From: Bugula neritina
Taxonomy: Eukaryota; Bryozoa; Gymnolaemata; Cheilostomatida; Bugulidae
DNA length: 64,000 nt
Direction: 5' to 3'
NCBI GenBank assembly: GCA_964035545.1
Contig: OZ037768.1
Coordinates: forward strand, 20,210,700 to 20,274,699
Under the pieces are notes generated by a model. The model saw only the letters and a list, made by a program, of their open reading frames with translations. It was not told where the DNA came from and made no database searches. Shown piece by piece: positions 11,979-24,222 of the stretch (position 1 is the first letter of the stretch; the number at the start of each line of letters is the position of its first letter). Made by a program: the position numbers and the translations under genes.

Positions 11979-12327
11979 ATTTCGGGTACCACTGTACCCA
12001 TCTTCAGAGTAGCAATGAATGAAATTCAAAAATTAGTATGTTACGTTAGACGTTATGCATGACACAAAGAATAGAGAGTGGCAGTTACTGTAAATTATTG
12101 AAACTTAGGGAGATAATCTTATTTTATATATTACGCAGGTCAAAAATTATACTGATATATATATGTAGTTTCTATAATTAAAAATGAATCAAAAGAACTC
12201 AATATTTCGAAAAATAGAGTATTTATATTTGGTACTAATACAATTTTGGATATAAAAATAAACTTAGATCTTCATTCTATTGACTACAATATTGTTTCAC
12301 GTAGTGCGAGCTACGATCATCAGGTCG
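11979..12327 (-). ncRNA. Two hammerhead-ribozyme-like core motifs next to a retroelement relic (tentative)
   Basis: On the minus strand, 12007-11980 reads CTGAAGA, a 6-bp hairpin (GGGTAC-AGTG-GTACCC) and GAAA. A second match, at about 12327-12297, reads CTGATGA, a 5-bp hairpin (CGTAG/CTACG) and GAAAC. These match the conserved core and stem II of hammerhead ribozymes, known in Penelope-like retroelements. The first has an unpaired U, and the second a U-U mismatch, at the base of stem II. I could not find convincing stems I and III, so activity is doubtful. Confidence 0.25.
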
Positions 12328-12401
12328 TTGTGTGTACGCTTGAGTGATTTTGTTTTGAAATTAGTATTGTTAGTGTATTACTACGCTGGAATGTTTTAAC
12401 T

Positions 12402-12596
12402 AAATCCAACATCGGTATAATCAGCAAACAACTATTGGATAATATAAACACAAAACTCCTCCAGCATATAAAAGTCAACATATGGGAAAACTCCTACTCA
12501 GTAATAAATTGGTTTGAAAACATCAAGAACAAAAGCAGTAAGTCATTTATTACTTTTGACATATGCAATTTCTACCCATCAATAACCGATGCCCTT
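12402..12596 (+). pseudogene. Reverse-transcriptase-like fragment (possibly Penelope-like)
   Basis: The frame from about 12402 includes NTKLLQHIKVNIWENSYSV, WFENIKNK and FITFDICNFYPSI before a stop. These resemble a recurrent reverse transcriptase of invertebrate repeats with the pattern FIxFDIxxFYPSI, where the Asp belongs to the first catalytic block. Only about 65 codons remain, with no YxDD block, so this is a truncated relic. Assignment to Penelope-like elements is from memory of the motif and is uncertain. Confidence 0.45.
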
Positions 12597-12619
12597 TAAC
12601 TAGAAATAAAACAATTATT

Positions 12620-14150
12620 GAAACTATTTTTAAGAAATTTGTAATATTGTTCTTCAGATAAAGAAACAACAATACTTTATACTTGCACATACGTTATTGT
12701 AATTATTTTTTTATTATATGCATGCAGAATGGACGTTCACTATTTAAATTAATTTCGCTCACTGGTGGTCAAAATTGCAGCCTGGACAATTAATCATGTT
12801 GCTGTCCTTCTCCAACATCTCATATATGAAACTGGTTAATTGAAACAGCTGATGTTTTTTGTATTTTAGATGCTGAGGTCAGTTCTAATTTTTAGGTATA
12901 CGACCAATTGCTCTAGACTTTGATCATTGCCTATATTTGCAGCACTGCATGATGCATTAATCGCATGTATTATTTTTAGCATATATGGAAGCTTTGCAAT
13001 AGCATAATTATAGTTGTGACAACCAACGTGCCGTTGAAAGTTTTTGATTTGAATCTTAAATCATTACTAATCGATTGAATTAAAAATAACGCAGGTTGTA
13101 TGGTTATTTGTGCAAAGACTACAGGTGTCTTATAAGAGAAAAAAATTGAACATAAAAACTAATGTATTCTTAATGTCACATGTGCATATTATATGCTTCA
13201 ACGTAATATTATATTTTTTATCAAAAGTACGGAGTTGTCGCCTATGTTGAAAAAGCATTCGCAAATTAGACTTATTACGCTCTTAGAATTACCCAAATAT
13301 TTAATAAACTGAAACTATATTTCTCATGGCTTCATAGGCTGGCCGATTTTTGGGCGTCGAGTTATAACCTATGCAGATCCTTTCTTTATCGCTTGCTAAT
13401 CGCACCGGACGTGTTTACAGATGAAGGGACGGTGAACTTGTGTCTCAGCACAAAACCTAATAACTTAGGTAAAGTTATTAATGTTTTTTTTATAACTTTA
13501 TTTATTGGCATAATTATTACTATTAGTATATGAATATCGATTATCAAAATGTATTCTTTAACTTCAAGTTTATAAATAATAATTCAAATTGTCACAATGA
13601 CTGAATCAGTGAATGAGTATCAGTATGACAAATACTTTTACTATAGTATAAGTTATAGTAATACTAATAGTTATACTCTCAAGTTAAAGTATAACTATAA
13701 TACTTATACTTATTTGTAGTTATAGTAATACTTAGTCTTATACTATAAGTTATAGACTACAGTTATACACTCATACAATGCAGGACGCGCATGCAGTAAG
13801 TGTAACTGTAAGTTAGTATTTCAACTGGCATGCCAACTCAACTCAAAATTGAAGAAATTTAAACTAATGGTACTGTTGTTGCATAATGCATGTGGTTGCA
13901 ATATTTATTTATAAGAAATATACTTTTTTTATTTATAAAACAAGTGAAGCAACATCTAGCTGCTTATTTCAAATATGTATAAAATTAAATGAATAAAACT
14001 AAAATATTTTTCTGCAATAAAATGCAACTTCGTGTTTCCAATATTTAAAATAAATCACTAAAAACAAAAGAAAATTTGATGCAGTTTAACAGAAAATACA
14101 TATAAATTTAGTAACTGCATATAAAAAATATAAAAAAAAAAAATAAAATA
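12620..14150. other. Gene-free AT-rich stretch
   Basis: I see no gene here. 13620-13770 is low-complexity sequence made of imperfect inverted pieces of AGTTATAGTAATACT. A run of A/T at about 14125-14150 borders the duplicated block on the right. Confidence 0.5.
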
Positions 14151-16740
14151 GGATACAATCAAAAGCATTTATTGGTTGTTACGAGCAGGCGCAGCGGTGT
14201 TAGGTACACGCAAACCTTCGAGCGCCTTTTCACCATCTTGAATAGCTTGGAGAAAGCTGTAATACAAGTGCCTCTGACCCCGATGATCGAAGTGGACCCC
14301 GTCTGGAGAGAGGCATCGCCTCAGACGAGGATCCAGCCGCCAATAAACAAGGCGATCAAAGCCGCTTGCAAGTTCAGCCAACCGCTTGTCAAACTGGTGA
14401 GCAAGTTCACAAAAGTTTGCGGGTATTTTGAAACCCTTTTCCGTTTGTTTTCTCAAGGGCACTCCGCAAAAAACAACTTCAGCTCTTGACTGTACCCTAT
14501 TAACGAGGGCCTCCGCCAACTGAGCTGGACATCGTCCTTTACCAATATCGTTTCCCCCCACATACCACTACACAAATGTGTGGGTAGTTGGTTGGAAGCT
14601 GTAATAAAAAATACAATTTATAATTGACATAAAAGCATTGCAACACACAAAACGTAACTTGGTACTAAGTTGATCAAAATTCTGATAACCTTACCGGGCA
14701 GTTTTGAACCCGCGCTCCTCCTACACCATGGAGGTGCACTGGCTGATACCAGCTCCATTTTTGTCCTTCAATGTTGTACTAAAATAAAGTTTAAAACATT
14801 GTTGGCAAAGATCTATAAATAAGGTTTATAAATTATTTCAACAGATTAATCTAAATATTGACTACCAGGTTACACTTACTTTTAAATGATAGGCTAGCCT
14901 GCGCACTAGAGAGTCGCCCACTACTACTACTTTTTTATCAGTTTGAGCTTGAGCCATCTGTAAATAAGTACTTTAACCATTCACCCCAAATTTTAGGTTT
15001 TCTCCTCTCCCCCCCCCCTCCCCATCAATTTTTTCCAAAAGAGTTTTTTCTTGTAGTGGCCATATGTTTGGTTGGTGGTCCTGCGAAAGTGGTAAGTGGT
15101 CGTACAGAATGCATCATGGTAGCTCTCTAATTCATGCTCTAAGATATATTGCAAGTTAAAATGAATTTTCAAAAAGACGGAGGTCCTGCGTTGTAAACTG
15201 ATAATTTCAGTTAATTTTTTACTGTCAACTTCTATTCTAGTCTTAGGCAAGTTCATCATTAAATTCTGTCTGCATTCAATTTAGCTCTATTTAGTAAAGC
15301 TTTAACAAAGCCAATGGCAACATACAAGGAATTATTACCTGAGTTATTAACTAACCTGCTAGCCAAAGCAAATTGCTCATTGGGCAATGTGTACAACTTC
15401 CCTCCCTGGGAATATCCTTTTTAGCTGTCTGATTCCCCGCCCAAGTATTGAAACGTTGGAGCAGTAAGCTGCAGTGCCAACTCGTCAGTATGTCAGTGTT
15501 TGACAACAGGGCCTCTGCCATTTGTGATATCAAAGCACTTGAACGTTTCAGCTCACAAAAACTTTTGGGCCGGGGACAAATACACCTTATTTAAATAGGC
15601 AGCATTTACCAATTTTCGCTTGCTTTTTGATATGTTTTTTACTTCTGTACATACAGCTCTTCCAAGACCCAGTCAAAAAATTCCCTTATCAGTAGCTCGC
15701 CCTAAATCTTATCTAGCTTTAATGCAACCGGGTGTTGCTTGTCCTTTTTTCATCCCTTTTTGCATATGACGAAGAACGTGTGCAGATAATCTAAGAAGTT
15801 ATAGCTATTAGCACAAAGGGCTAACAAAATGTGATGCCTGTTGCCAACATGGTGCACTATCAGTTTTTTCGTGCGTTCAAAAAGGCATAGACTCGGCCAG
15901 ATTTTTTCAAAGCTGCTTTGTGCCGCATTTAAGACATGTTTAGAGCAGGTTTCAGCATAACACATTCTGAGCCATGCAACTTCATTTTCTACCCTCTTGT
16001 TTTCTCTTTTGGGCAAGTACTTGTATGTTTTGGTTCTGTATATATATCTGCCATTGGTATATTGACCGCTGTCATTGTTGAGTTTTTCCTGATAATAATA
16101 GCAGTTGGGTCTCCTTGGATGTATTTAATTGGTACACGCCCAGCAATGCCAGTCAAATTTGCAACATATAAAAAAAATTTGTGTTTTTTTATAGAAATGA
16201 ATACTTAGTAATTTTATAGAAGAAATACATTTTCAGAAAAGTTTGGGCAGTTTTGCTTCAAGAACCTCGGTCACAAAACATTTTTTTTCTTTCAACTCAT
16301 TTCTTTATCCTAGTTCTCAGCCTTTTGGGAAAGTGAAATGCATTTAACAACACAATTGAGTAAAATTTCTCTTCATCAAAGCAAACTGCATAAACCTTAC
16401 AGGTTAGTTGAAGACTCTGGCTCCTTTTCCAAATATAACCACAGTTGCTACAAAGTTTCAGATGAAGACGGCATCTCTTGCAAGAAAATTAGCAATGAAG
16501 TCTTGCAAAACGAAAATATGCCCTTTGGCTTCGTCAAATGTGGAATCATGACCAAAGCATAGAGCAATGAATTTTTTCTGCTGTTTGCCGATTTACTCCA
16601 CTACCAGGTATTGATAAGCCACATCTTTACTATCAATAATCCAAATCCACATAAACTCTTTGCCCAAGAGTGTGCTAGGAGACTTGACTATACTACACAC
16701 CACATTTCCATCCTCTCGATACATTCAACTTTAAACTGTT
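14150..16740 (-). mobile_element. Duplicated repeat block, copy 1, with SGNH-hydrolase relic
   Basis: First copy of a block that recurs at 16741-18545. Matching parts are about 14385-14850 (equals 16743-17190) and about 15700-16738 (equals 17490-18540). The stretch 14860-15690 is missing from copy 2. Protein-like minus-strand frames include 14169-14561 (SGNH hydrolase) and 15750-16016, the latter with LIVHHVGNRHHILLALCAN. Vertebrate Ngaro/DIRS-like tyrosine-recombinase retroelements carry a hydrolase of this kind, so that class is possible. No recombinase domain or terminal repeats were confirmed. Confidence 0.5.
14169..14781 (-). pseudogene. SGNH-hydrolase-like gene fragment, two exons, frame-damaged
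   Basis: The main exon, about 14599-14169 on the minus strand, encodes GGNDIGKG (block III Gly-x-Asn-Asp) and, about 95 residues on, LSPDGVHFDHRGQ (block V Asp-x-x-His), the spacing of an SGNH esterase. An upstream exon at about 14781-14698 reads HGVGGARVQNCP and is joined by an intron with donor CCCG|GTAAGG and acceptor TTATTACAG. A G run before GGNDIG has one base more than copy 2, shifting the frame, so this copy is probably dead. The nucleophile block I would lie further upstream and was not found. Confidence 0.6.
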
Positions 16741-17145
16741 AAAACCGCTTGTCAAACTGGTGAGCAAGTTCACAAAAGTTTGCGGGTATTTTGAAACCCT
16801 TTTCCGTTTGTTTTCTCAAGGGCACTCCGCAAAAGACAACTTCAGCTCTTGACTGTACCCTATGAGCGAGAGCCTCCGCCAACTGAGCTGGACATCGTCC
16901 TTTGCCAATATCGTTTCTCCCACATACCACTACACAAATGTGTGGGTGGTTGGTTGAAAGCTGTAATAAAAAATACAATTTATAATTGACATAAAAGCAT
17001 TGCAACACACAAAACGTAACTTGGTACTAAGTTGATCAAAATTCTTATAACCTTACCGGGCAGTTTTGAACCCGCGCTCCTCCTACACCATGGAGGTGCA
17101 CTGGCTGATACCAGCTCCATTTTTTTCCTTCAATGTTGTGCTAAA
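16739..17145 (-). pseudogene. Second SGNH-hydrolase-like fragment, cut off at the tandem junction
   Basis: Near-identical to the copy at 14169-14781, but the frame through CVVVCGRNDIGKG is open. Gly-Gly before Asn-Asp has become Gly-Arg. The coding part ends at HQFDKR where the duplication breaks, so block V with the catalytic Asp and His is missing. The upstream exon and the same intron are present at about 17145-16920. Confidence 0.6.
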
Positions 17146-18722
17146 ATAAAGTTTAAAACATTGTTGCCTAAGATCTATAAATATGTTTTATAAACTTGTA
17201 CTGACATGTCGTACTACAGCTTTATTTTAATTTTAGTAGCATTCTAAGCACGATTCAATCTTTTTAAAATATTTCAAATCATGAAAATTCAATTTAGCAT
17301 CAAATCATTGTTTTTTCAAAAAAAACTAAGATCAGTACTAGTATATTTAATTATATTTACTTGTATATCAACCAGTGCCATTTTTGGGTTTTTCCTGATT
17401 GTTATAGCAGTTGAGTCTCCTTGAATGTATTAAATTAGGGTATGCCCAGCAATGCCAGTTCCCCTGCCAGTAGCTCGCCCTAAATCACAGCTAGTTTCAA
17501 TGCTTTTTTTCATTTTTTTTGCATATGGGGAAGAATGTGTGCAAATAATCTAAAAAGTTGTAGAGATTAGCACAAAGGGCTAACAGAATGTGATGCCTGT
17601 TGCCAACATGGTGCACTATCAGTTTTTTCGTGCGTTCAAAAAGGCATAGACTCGGCCAGATTTTTTCAAAGCTGCTTTGTGCCGCATTTAAGACATGTTT
17701 AGAGCAGGTTTCAGCATAACACATTCTGAGCTATGCAACTTCATTTTCTACCCTCTTGTTTTCTCTTTTGGGCAAGTACTTGTATGTTTTGGTTCTATAT
17801 ATATATCTGCCATTGGTATATTGACCGCTGTCATTGTTGAGTTTTTCCTAATAATAATAGCAGTTGGGTCTCCTTGAATGTATTTAATTAGAACAAGCCT
17901 AGCATTAGGTCTCCTTGGATGTATTTAATTGGTACACGCCCAGCAATGCCAGTCAAATTTGCAACATATAAAAAAAAATTTGTGTTTTTTTATAGAAATG
18001 AATACTTAGTAATTTTATAGAAGAAATACATTTTCAGAAAAGTTTGGGCAGTTTTGCTTCAAGAACCTCGGTCACAAAACATTTTTTTTCTTTCAGCTCA
18101 TTTCTTTATCCTAGTTCTCAGCCTTTTGGGAAAGTGAAATGCATTTAACAACACAATTGAGTAAAATTTCACTTCATCAAAGCAAACTGCATAAACCTTA
18201 CAGGTTAGTTGAAGACTCTGGCTCCTTTTCCAAATATAACCACAGTTGCTACAAAGTTTCAGATGAAGACGGCATCTCTTGCAAGAAAATTAGCAATGAA
18301 GTCTTGCAAAACGAAAATATGCCCTTTGGCTTCGTCAAATGTGGAATCATGACCAAAGCATAGAGCAATGAATTTTTCTGCTGTTGGCCGATTTGCTCCA
18401 CTACCCGGTATTGATAAGCCACATCTTTACTATCAACAATCCAAATCCACATAAACTCTTTGCCCAAGAGTGTGCTAAGAGACTTGACTATACTACACAC
18501 CACATTCCCATCCTCTCGATACATTCAACTTTAAACTGTTTGAAACCAGCAGAAGAGTCATTGGGTGTTTGTATCAAATATTTAACCAAAAGTCATTTCC
18601 CAGCGTTGATGGTGAGCGTGTCCTTGAATCTCAGCATTCAAGCGGTTAAAAGTTCTTATTTCATATTATGCCCACTTAGTTTTGAGTTGCCTAGCAGCAG
18701 TCTTGATTTGCCAACAATTTGA
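16741..18722 (-). mobile_element. Duplicated repeat block, copy 2
   Basis: The tandem junction is at about 16740, where the sequence jumps back to the segment starting near 14385. This copy keeps a truncated SGNH-hydrolase exon (17008-16739), the HHVGNRHH frame (17724-17497) and a minus-strand frame 18524-18249 with KEFMWIWIVDSKDVAYQY. It lacks the counterpart of 14860-15690 and has about 290 bp of unrelated sequence at 17190-17480. Past 18545 it continues into sequence absent from copy 1. Confidence 0.5.
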
Positions 18723-21700
18723 TATATGAAATATCACGTTTTGTAGTTTTCACACTCAATCCATTTCTAAAAACGCTTTTTCGTGAATATAATTAATCTT
18801 CAAGAATAATGATTCAATGCATCAAGTAATGTTCATATGTGAGATACTTGAAAAAGATTTTGTTGTATATCCAATATTTGGTATGATAGCTAGAGTTGTT
18901 AGAATAAAACTTAATTTACCTTCAACAAAATTATGTAAAATTGTCCTTACCCTGTGTACATCTAAAATCTAAATTAATTAAACTGTTAAGTAAGCTATAC
19001 CAGTTGATTATCTGGTGTGGAGATGTTAGGAAATTCCCACAATAGAGTGAGATTATGGCCTATAATTTTTTGCTTACCCTATGGCCTATACTAGATTCAA
19101 TGAGGTCTCCTATGAGTAGAGTAAAGTCTTGGAGGCGCATCTTTTCACAGTGATTCGTAGCTGTGTCTACAGCCTATTGGTAACTGAACAATGATCTTTT
19201 TCAGGCTACGGCTAGTGAGCTGTACTGGTGCAAATAAGTATTTACGAGTGTCACTAATGAAACTTAGTTTCTCTATACCTCCATATGAACCAAACCATAA
19301 TGTTGGGCACTGCGCTGCAACTCTATCGCTGCCGCTTATTGTCTGGCGGATGAGGCTCGTTTGTAAAAGTTTTTTATTTTACTTAACGGTTATTGAGCTA
19401 GATAAAGATTGCCAAATGCTCTACTGTGGCTCAGAGTATTTGTAGTGTACTATTATTTCCTATCCCTTGTGTTTTGAATAATTCAGGCTGAGGGAATAAT
19501 TGAAAACTGTTGTGCACAACCTTTTTTTTCAAAGGATTGCTACGTAGTCTTATTTCTTTTCGAAAGTGAACAACTGTTATGAAATTAGTGAATCTACCCA
19601 GTGGTTAACAAATAGATATATATGTTATAGTTCCATGAAAGCTGATCAGACTTCTGGTGGACTCACTGCCACAGTTATTGTTTTAACACAAATGCAAAAT
19701 TAAACTCGAAAACACAGAGTTGCGTCAAAAACATATATTATTCACCTGATAATTGGTGCTTGATAGCAAAATAATTCTTAAAATAAATCTTTTTGTTATA
19801 CCTTTTATATATGGACTGTTGATAGTATATAATATGTTACCATCTCTTTGATGGCCTCAAGAATAAAAAAATAGCTTGTCCCAATCAATAGTTCTGCGAG
19901 TTCTGCTCAATTACCCAGCCACTAACTTGGCTGCAAGGGTAGGGACTTTAAAGCGCTTCTACCAAATGTTATAGGGGGAGAATAAAAATATGTATTTCTC
20001 CCAACTTGATTGTAAAATTATGATTGGTGGTGTTATATTATTAACTGTATAGTACTATTTGTATGTATGTATTGTACCGTAAAGATAATTACCTTGATTA
20101 TTTTCTTTGCTTTTTGTGGTGACTCCTTGGCGCCGAACACTTCTGCTTGAGTCTTGGTGGTTTTCAAAAGTGCCAGTCTTCAGGAGGAGGAGCTTGGTCT
20201 GAGGCAGGCTGCTATATCTTGGTAACTTACTTCTCTTTAGCCAATCACAAAGCTGTCAGGATGTCCAACTCTGCTGTCTAGACAGAGGTATTCATAAAAA
20301 TTTATTCTTAAAGTTAATGTTCATAGATTATGTAATTAACTAATTCAAATCATGGGTCGCAAAGTCCAGCTATGAAATCAAATGTAAAGGCCTCTCTCTA
20401 TTCAACCTATTGATATGGCTGTCTGCTGGGAGGGCAATGGCAGTCTGAATTCAAATGTAGATAGCAATTGCAAACAACTAAAATCAAAACTGTACTACTG
20501 CAAATGCTGTTATTAATAGTAATTACCACCACAACAGATAATTATACTGGAATTATATGGTGATGGAAACAATACAATAATTCACAACCACATTCAATGG
20601 TTATAGCAAGCCGTTAGACTAATTTTCACTTTGCTAACTTCAAAAGCTGAACTTGTGAAAATGGTGTGTGGTGGGTCCAGTTTCAGCATTCTAATATATT
20701 GTTGAAGTAAAGTAATAGTTGTGATGGCTTTTGAAAGTTTAGTGTACACTTCATCATATTATGGCGTGCTCTCACCTAATTTCTTCTTAATTTAGTTTAC
20801 TCTGTATAATATGTTAGAATTTCTCACTTTTATACAGTCACTTATATTAATATCTAATCTCTAAACTTTGCAGGTTATGTTGATGGAGATGCTAAATCCA
20901 CATTCATAGTCAATACGTCTTCATCATGTACAGGTTATATGTGATTGAGTTTGCTATTTACTATATATACCAATGGTTACTGTGTTGCAATATCTATAGA
21001 GCGAAATTTTACTATGTATTGTGAATAATGAAGCCTATATTATATGAAACAAAATTTATTTCTTTGTAATTCCATTAATAATATATAGTGTTTTTTTTCA
21101 GTCTCAAGGTTATGTCAAGTTTTATGCTTCATGTTATTTTTAAGAATTTAATGATAGCTTTATTTGTTTACTTTATAGAGTGTATCAGAATAGAAAGAAA
21201 CTTTGTTTTTCTACTGCATATTCTTTGATACTGATTCTTACTGTTGGTTTTATTGTCAAGTTGGCCCCTGCATTCTTTTTAATTTTAGAACATTGGGTCT
21301 TGTACTCACTGATTTTTCAATACATGCATTTCATTTTCTAATTTGTTTTTCTGTCTTCAAAACAATCTGAATGGTTACTTGACTCAACACAAATAAGTTC
21401 TTTGCTAGATTTCTTGTCGAACAGTGGTAAAGCTCTCCAAATGTTCCACTAATATTCCCATCTCAAGTTCTCTTACTGCAACTAGTGTTAGGCATGTCCT
21501 TCTTTCATTCTTGTGATATAAAATAACTTGTCCAAGCTAGTTACATCATTACTTGTATACCACGTGGTGTATTCATTATATGACCATGTTCACAAGGAAA
21601 ATTTGAGGGAGATATAAAATATAAATGCATCTTAAAATGTTTCAAACAGCTCTTGCTGGCAGTAAGCTTTATTCAACTTTTGCCTTGTTATTACTATAAA

Positions 21701-22926
21701 GAGCTACTGTTAAAAAAGATACATAGTTGAAAACCAACAAGCTGCATTTGTAAATAATATAATGCAGTGAGTATGTCGTGATGTAAACATAATGCAACTC
21801 GTGGCACACCGTTTACTCAAGCTAGTTAAATTTAAAATTGCGAAAACCCACGTCTTCTGTCCTCAAGAAATAACCAGCACTTGCATTGTGCGAGGCCTTC
21901 CAGATTTGTCTACTCGGTCTAGCTGATTCATTTTTATTGAGCTGAAATTACTGTGCAGTTAACAAGGTAGCACATTGTGTGTCATGTAGAGTTGACTCCC
22001 AATCTTATGGTTATACAATAGCCACTTGGTAAGTATAGATCACATTGACCTTTTTATTTTGATTCAGTGGCAACCAGTTTCTTTCAACTATGGAGTCATT
22101 TTGTTAGCAGTTTTTGAGAGCTAGTATGCAATACCATTCCAGCCAATCAAACTTCAACATAAACTAGAGTATTTTCAGAGCACACCTATTTCTACAACAT
22201 GGCAATCTTCGTACAGTATTTCCTGATTTACTGGCCATGCCACCTGGAACGAGAGGCCATTCTCAACCGACTAGAATGCAGTAACTTCAAATTTAGTTGA
22301 TTGCTACCCTTAGAATACAAGTTAAAAGAGCTATCAACGGATAAAGGAATTTAATATCCTAAATAGTCCTGGAGGTGTAAGCTTACTGTTGGCACCTCTT
22401 TTAGATGATATTATAATAGTATATGTGCTTTCTACAGCCTTGGTAACTGATAAAGTGTAGCACTTAATAATATTTTTCTTGATGTGCTATTGTATATGTA
22501 TGTGCTATACCACTATGCTTTGTAAGTTAAAGTCTGATATTAATGGCTTTTGGGTGAAAGAAAATGGCAGCTCAGACTCGATGCTCATTTTGCAAAATAC
22601 AAACTCATGTACAGATAATATTCCGTCAGTAACAGTATTGTATGCAGTCAGTAAAATATAATGCTTTCATTACAGTTTTGGTGGGATCAGCATTTTCCCT
22701 GTAGCTATTAAGTTGCATCACACAATATGAAAAACGTCCATCAAGTCCAATGTTTAATCACCATTTATTCTAGCATTCCAGAGAACCTTTGTATTTTACC
22801 CAACTGACCAAAACATGTATTGGAAACTCATTAGTAAAATTGTTGATGGTATTGCAGTAGCTTGAGAGCCAAGTACAGATATTTCATCCAGCAATGGTTT
22901 GAGGCTGATTAGTTTAACTTGAATAT
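18723..22926. other. Gene-poor stretch between the duplicated block and the LTR element
   Basis: AT-rich, no ORF with family resemblance and no clear repeat. Two weak exon-like pieces are discussed under rejected items. Confidence 0.5.
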
Positions 22927-23231
22927 TGTGGTGGTTCGTGGAACTACCAGCAGCACAACATGTAGGGTCGCGTAATTGACCCGGAACAATGGATAGCCAA
23001 TTAGCGTAGTTGATAGTTAGCAGCAATTGTAGTTTCCCGCTGCTAAGTCAGTCGAAGCTAGAGTGTGAAATAGATTAGATGTGTAACTTGTTGGAAATAA
23101 TGTATCGTGTTTTTATAATGTATAATTGTGTATAAAATATACTCGTTCACTCGACTTAGCCTGGTGCAGTTCTATACTAGATAAATAGACTCTCTGGATA
23201 GCATATCAACCCTAATCTGAAAATTATAACA
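22927..23231 (+). repeat. 5' LTR
   Basis: 305 bp, TGTGG...AACA. It contains a TATA box (TATAAAA at 23131-23137) about 100 bp before its end, a likely core promoter for the genomic transcript. Confidence 0.95.
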
Positions 23232-23232
23232 G

Positions 23233-23248
23233 TGGTGGCAGCGGTGGG
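23233..23248 (+). promoter_or_regulatory. Primer binding site, tRNA-Leu
   Basis: TGGTGGCAGCGGTGGG begins one base after the LTR. It is the reverse complement of a tRNA 3' end CCCACCGCTGCCACCA, which as I recall is that of animal tRNA-Leu(AAG/UAG). Confidence 0.85.
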
Positions 23249-23262
23249 ATAGTGCATCCAAG

Positions 23263-24222
23263 ATGGAGACTGAAAATGCTGAAACTCAACCACCGGCAAT
23301 CGAAGGTGAGCGTAGAGACAATGCTGTAGAGACAATGCCTGTTAACCATGTAGTAGAGGAACGAAGGGTTCCGCGAGAACTAGTTGAATACCGCTACAGG
23401 TTAAAGGCGCCCACCTTCACGGGTGAAGAGGAGGTGGAACAATTTATCCAAGAGTTTAGCGACGTAATGGACGTCGCTCAGTGGCCCCCTAGGGTGGCCC
23501 TGCTGAAGCTTAGAATGGCATTGATGGACAAAGCCAAGCCCTATGGGCTGGGCGTAGACATTGATAATATCTTTGCTTCTCTGCGGGCCCGTTTTGGCCT
23601 CTCGACTACAGATGCCAGGGCCCGATTACAGAGGTTGCGGCGTGATCCCCGCACCCCGCTGCGGGAGCATGCCACCGCGGTCATGAAGCTGGCACAGATC
23701 GCGTACAGCGACTTGCCCCCAGTCAACCGCGAGAGGTACACCCTCGACGCTTTCATAGCATCTGTCGACGATCTGGGTCTCCACCACCAGTTTCTAGCTA
23801 GGGGAGTCACCACCGTTGAAGATGCTCTGACTGAGGGGGAAGCTTACCTCCTAGCTAACCAAATGCATAAAAGTCGCGGAAGCTCCCGCCAAGTGGAGAT
23901 AGACCGCGCAGACACGGCCGCGGGACAAGGGGAGGAAACCCCCGCCGCGGCTGCCGTGTCCCAGTTGGCGACGGCATCAAAAGTCACTCAACTGACAGAC
24001 ATGCTAGCCAAGCTGATAGCAACACTGACCCCACAAAACCCAGTGAGTACCGCCCCTGAGCCCATGCGGCCATTGGCGCCGCCACAGGGAGAAACAGTCA
24101 GTTTTTGCTGGGAGTGCGGAAATCAAGGACATTTCCGCCGATATTGTCCCTTCCTAAATCAGGGGTTAAACTACCGCGGCCCGCAGATGTTCCCACCTTC
24201 CGCGGGCCGACGAAACCTCTAG
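23263..24222 (+). CDS. gag: Gag polyprotein of the LTR element
   Basis: 319 codons from the first ATG after the primer site. The middle part (about residues 45-210) resembles the helical retrotransposon Gag domain. Near the C-terminus is one CX2CX4HX4C zinc knuckle (CWECGNQGHFRRYC) that would bind genomic RNA. It forms the particle shell. The end overlaps the pol frame, which lies one base back, so pol is probably made by -1 frameshifting. A candidate slip site, G TTA AAC at 24165-24171, is in the right register inside the overlap. No internal stops. Confidence 0.92.
   Translation: METENAETQPPAIEGERRDNAVETMPVNHVVEERRVPRELVEYRYRLKAPTFTGEEEVEQFIQEFSDVMDVAQWPPRVALLKLRMALMDKAKPYGLGVDIDNIFASLRARFGLSTTDARARLQRLRRDPRTPLREHATAVMKLAQIAYSDLPPVNRERYTLDAFIASVDDLGLHHQFLARGVTTVEDALTEGEAYLLANQMHKSRGSSRQVEIDRADTAAGQGEETPAAAAVSQLATASKVTQLTDMLAKLIATLTPQNPVSTAPEPMRPLAPPQGETVSFCWECGNQGHFRRYCPFLNQGLNYRGPQMFPPSAGRRNL

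Noticed and set aside
14690-14760. tRNA-like B-box (GGTTCAAAACTGCCC) on the minus strand
   Set aside because: It is better explained as the upstream coding exon of the SGNH-hydrolase relic, with a proper donor directly after it.
18100-18140. Similarity to the start of U2 snRNA (TTCTCAGCCTTTTGG)
   Set aside because: The match ends after about 15 bases, occurs in both copies of a repeat block, and lacks the branch-binding and Sm regions.
20090-20290. Minus-strand exon-like piece with a donor-like end (frame with HQDSSRSVRRQGVTTKSKE)
   Set aside because: No partner exon, no recognised domain, and the frame is short; kept only as a weak possibility.
20874-20935. Small exon-like piece between TTTGCAG and a GTTATA donor
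   Set aside because: Only about 60 nt, a poor donor, and no neighbouring exon to chain with.
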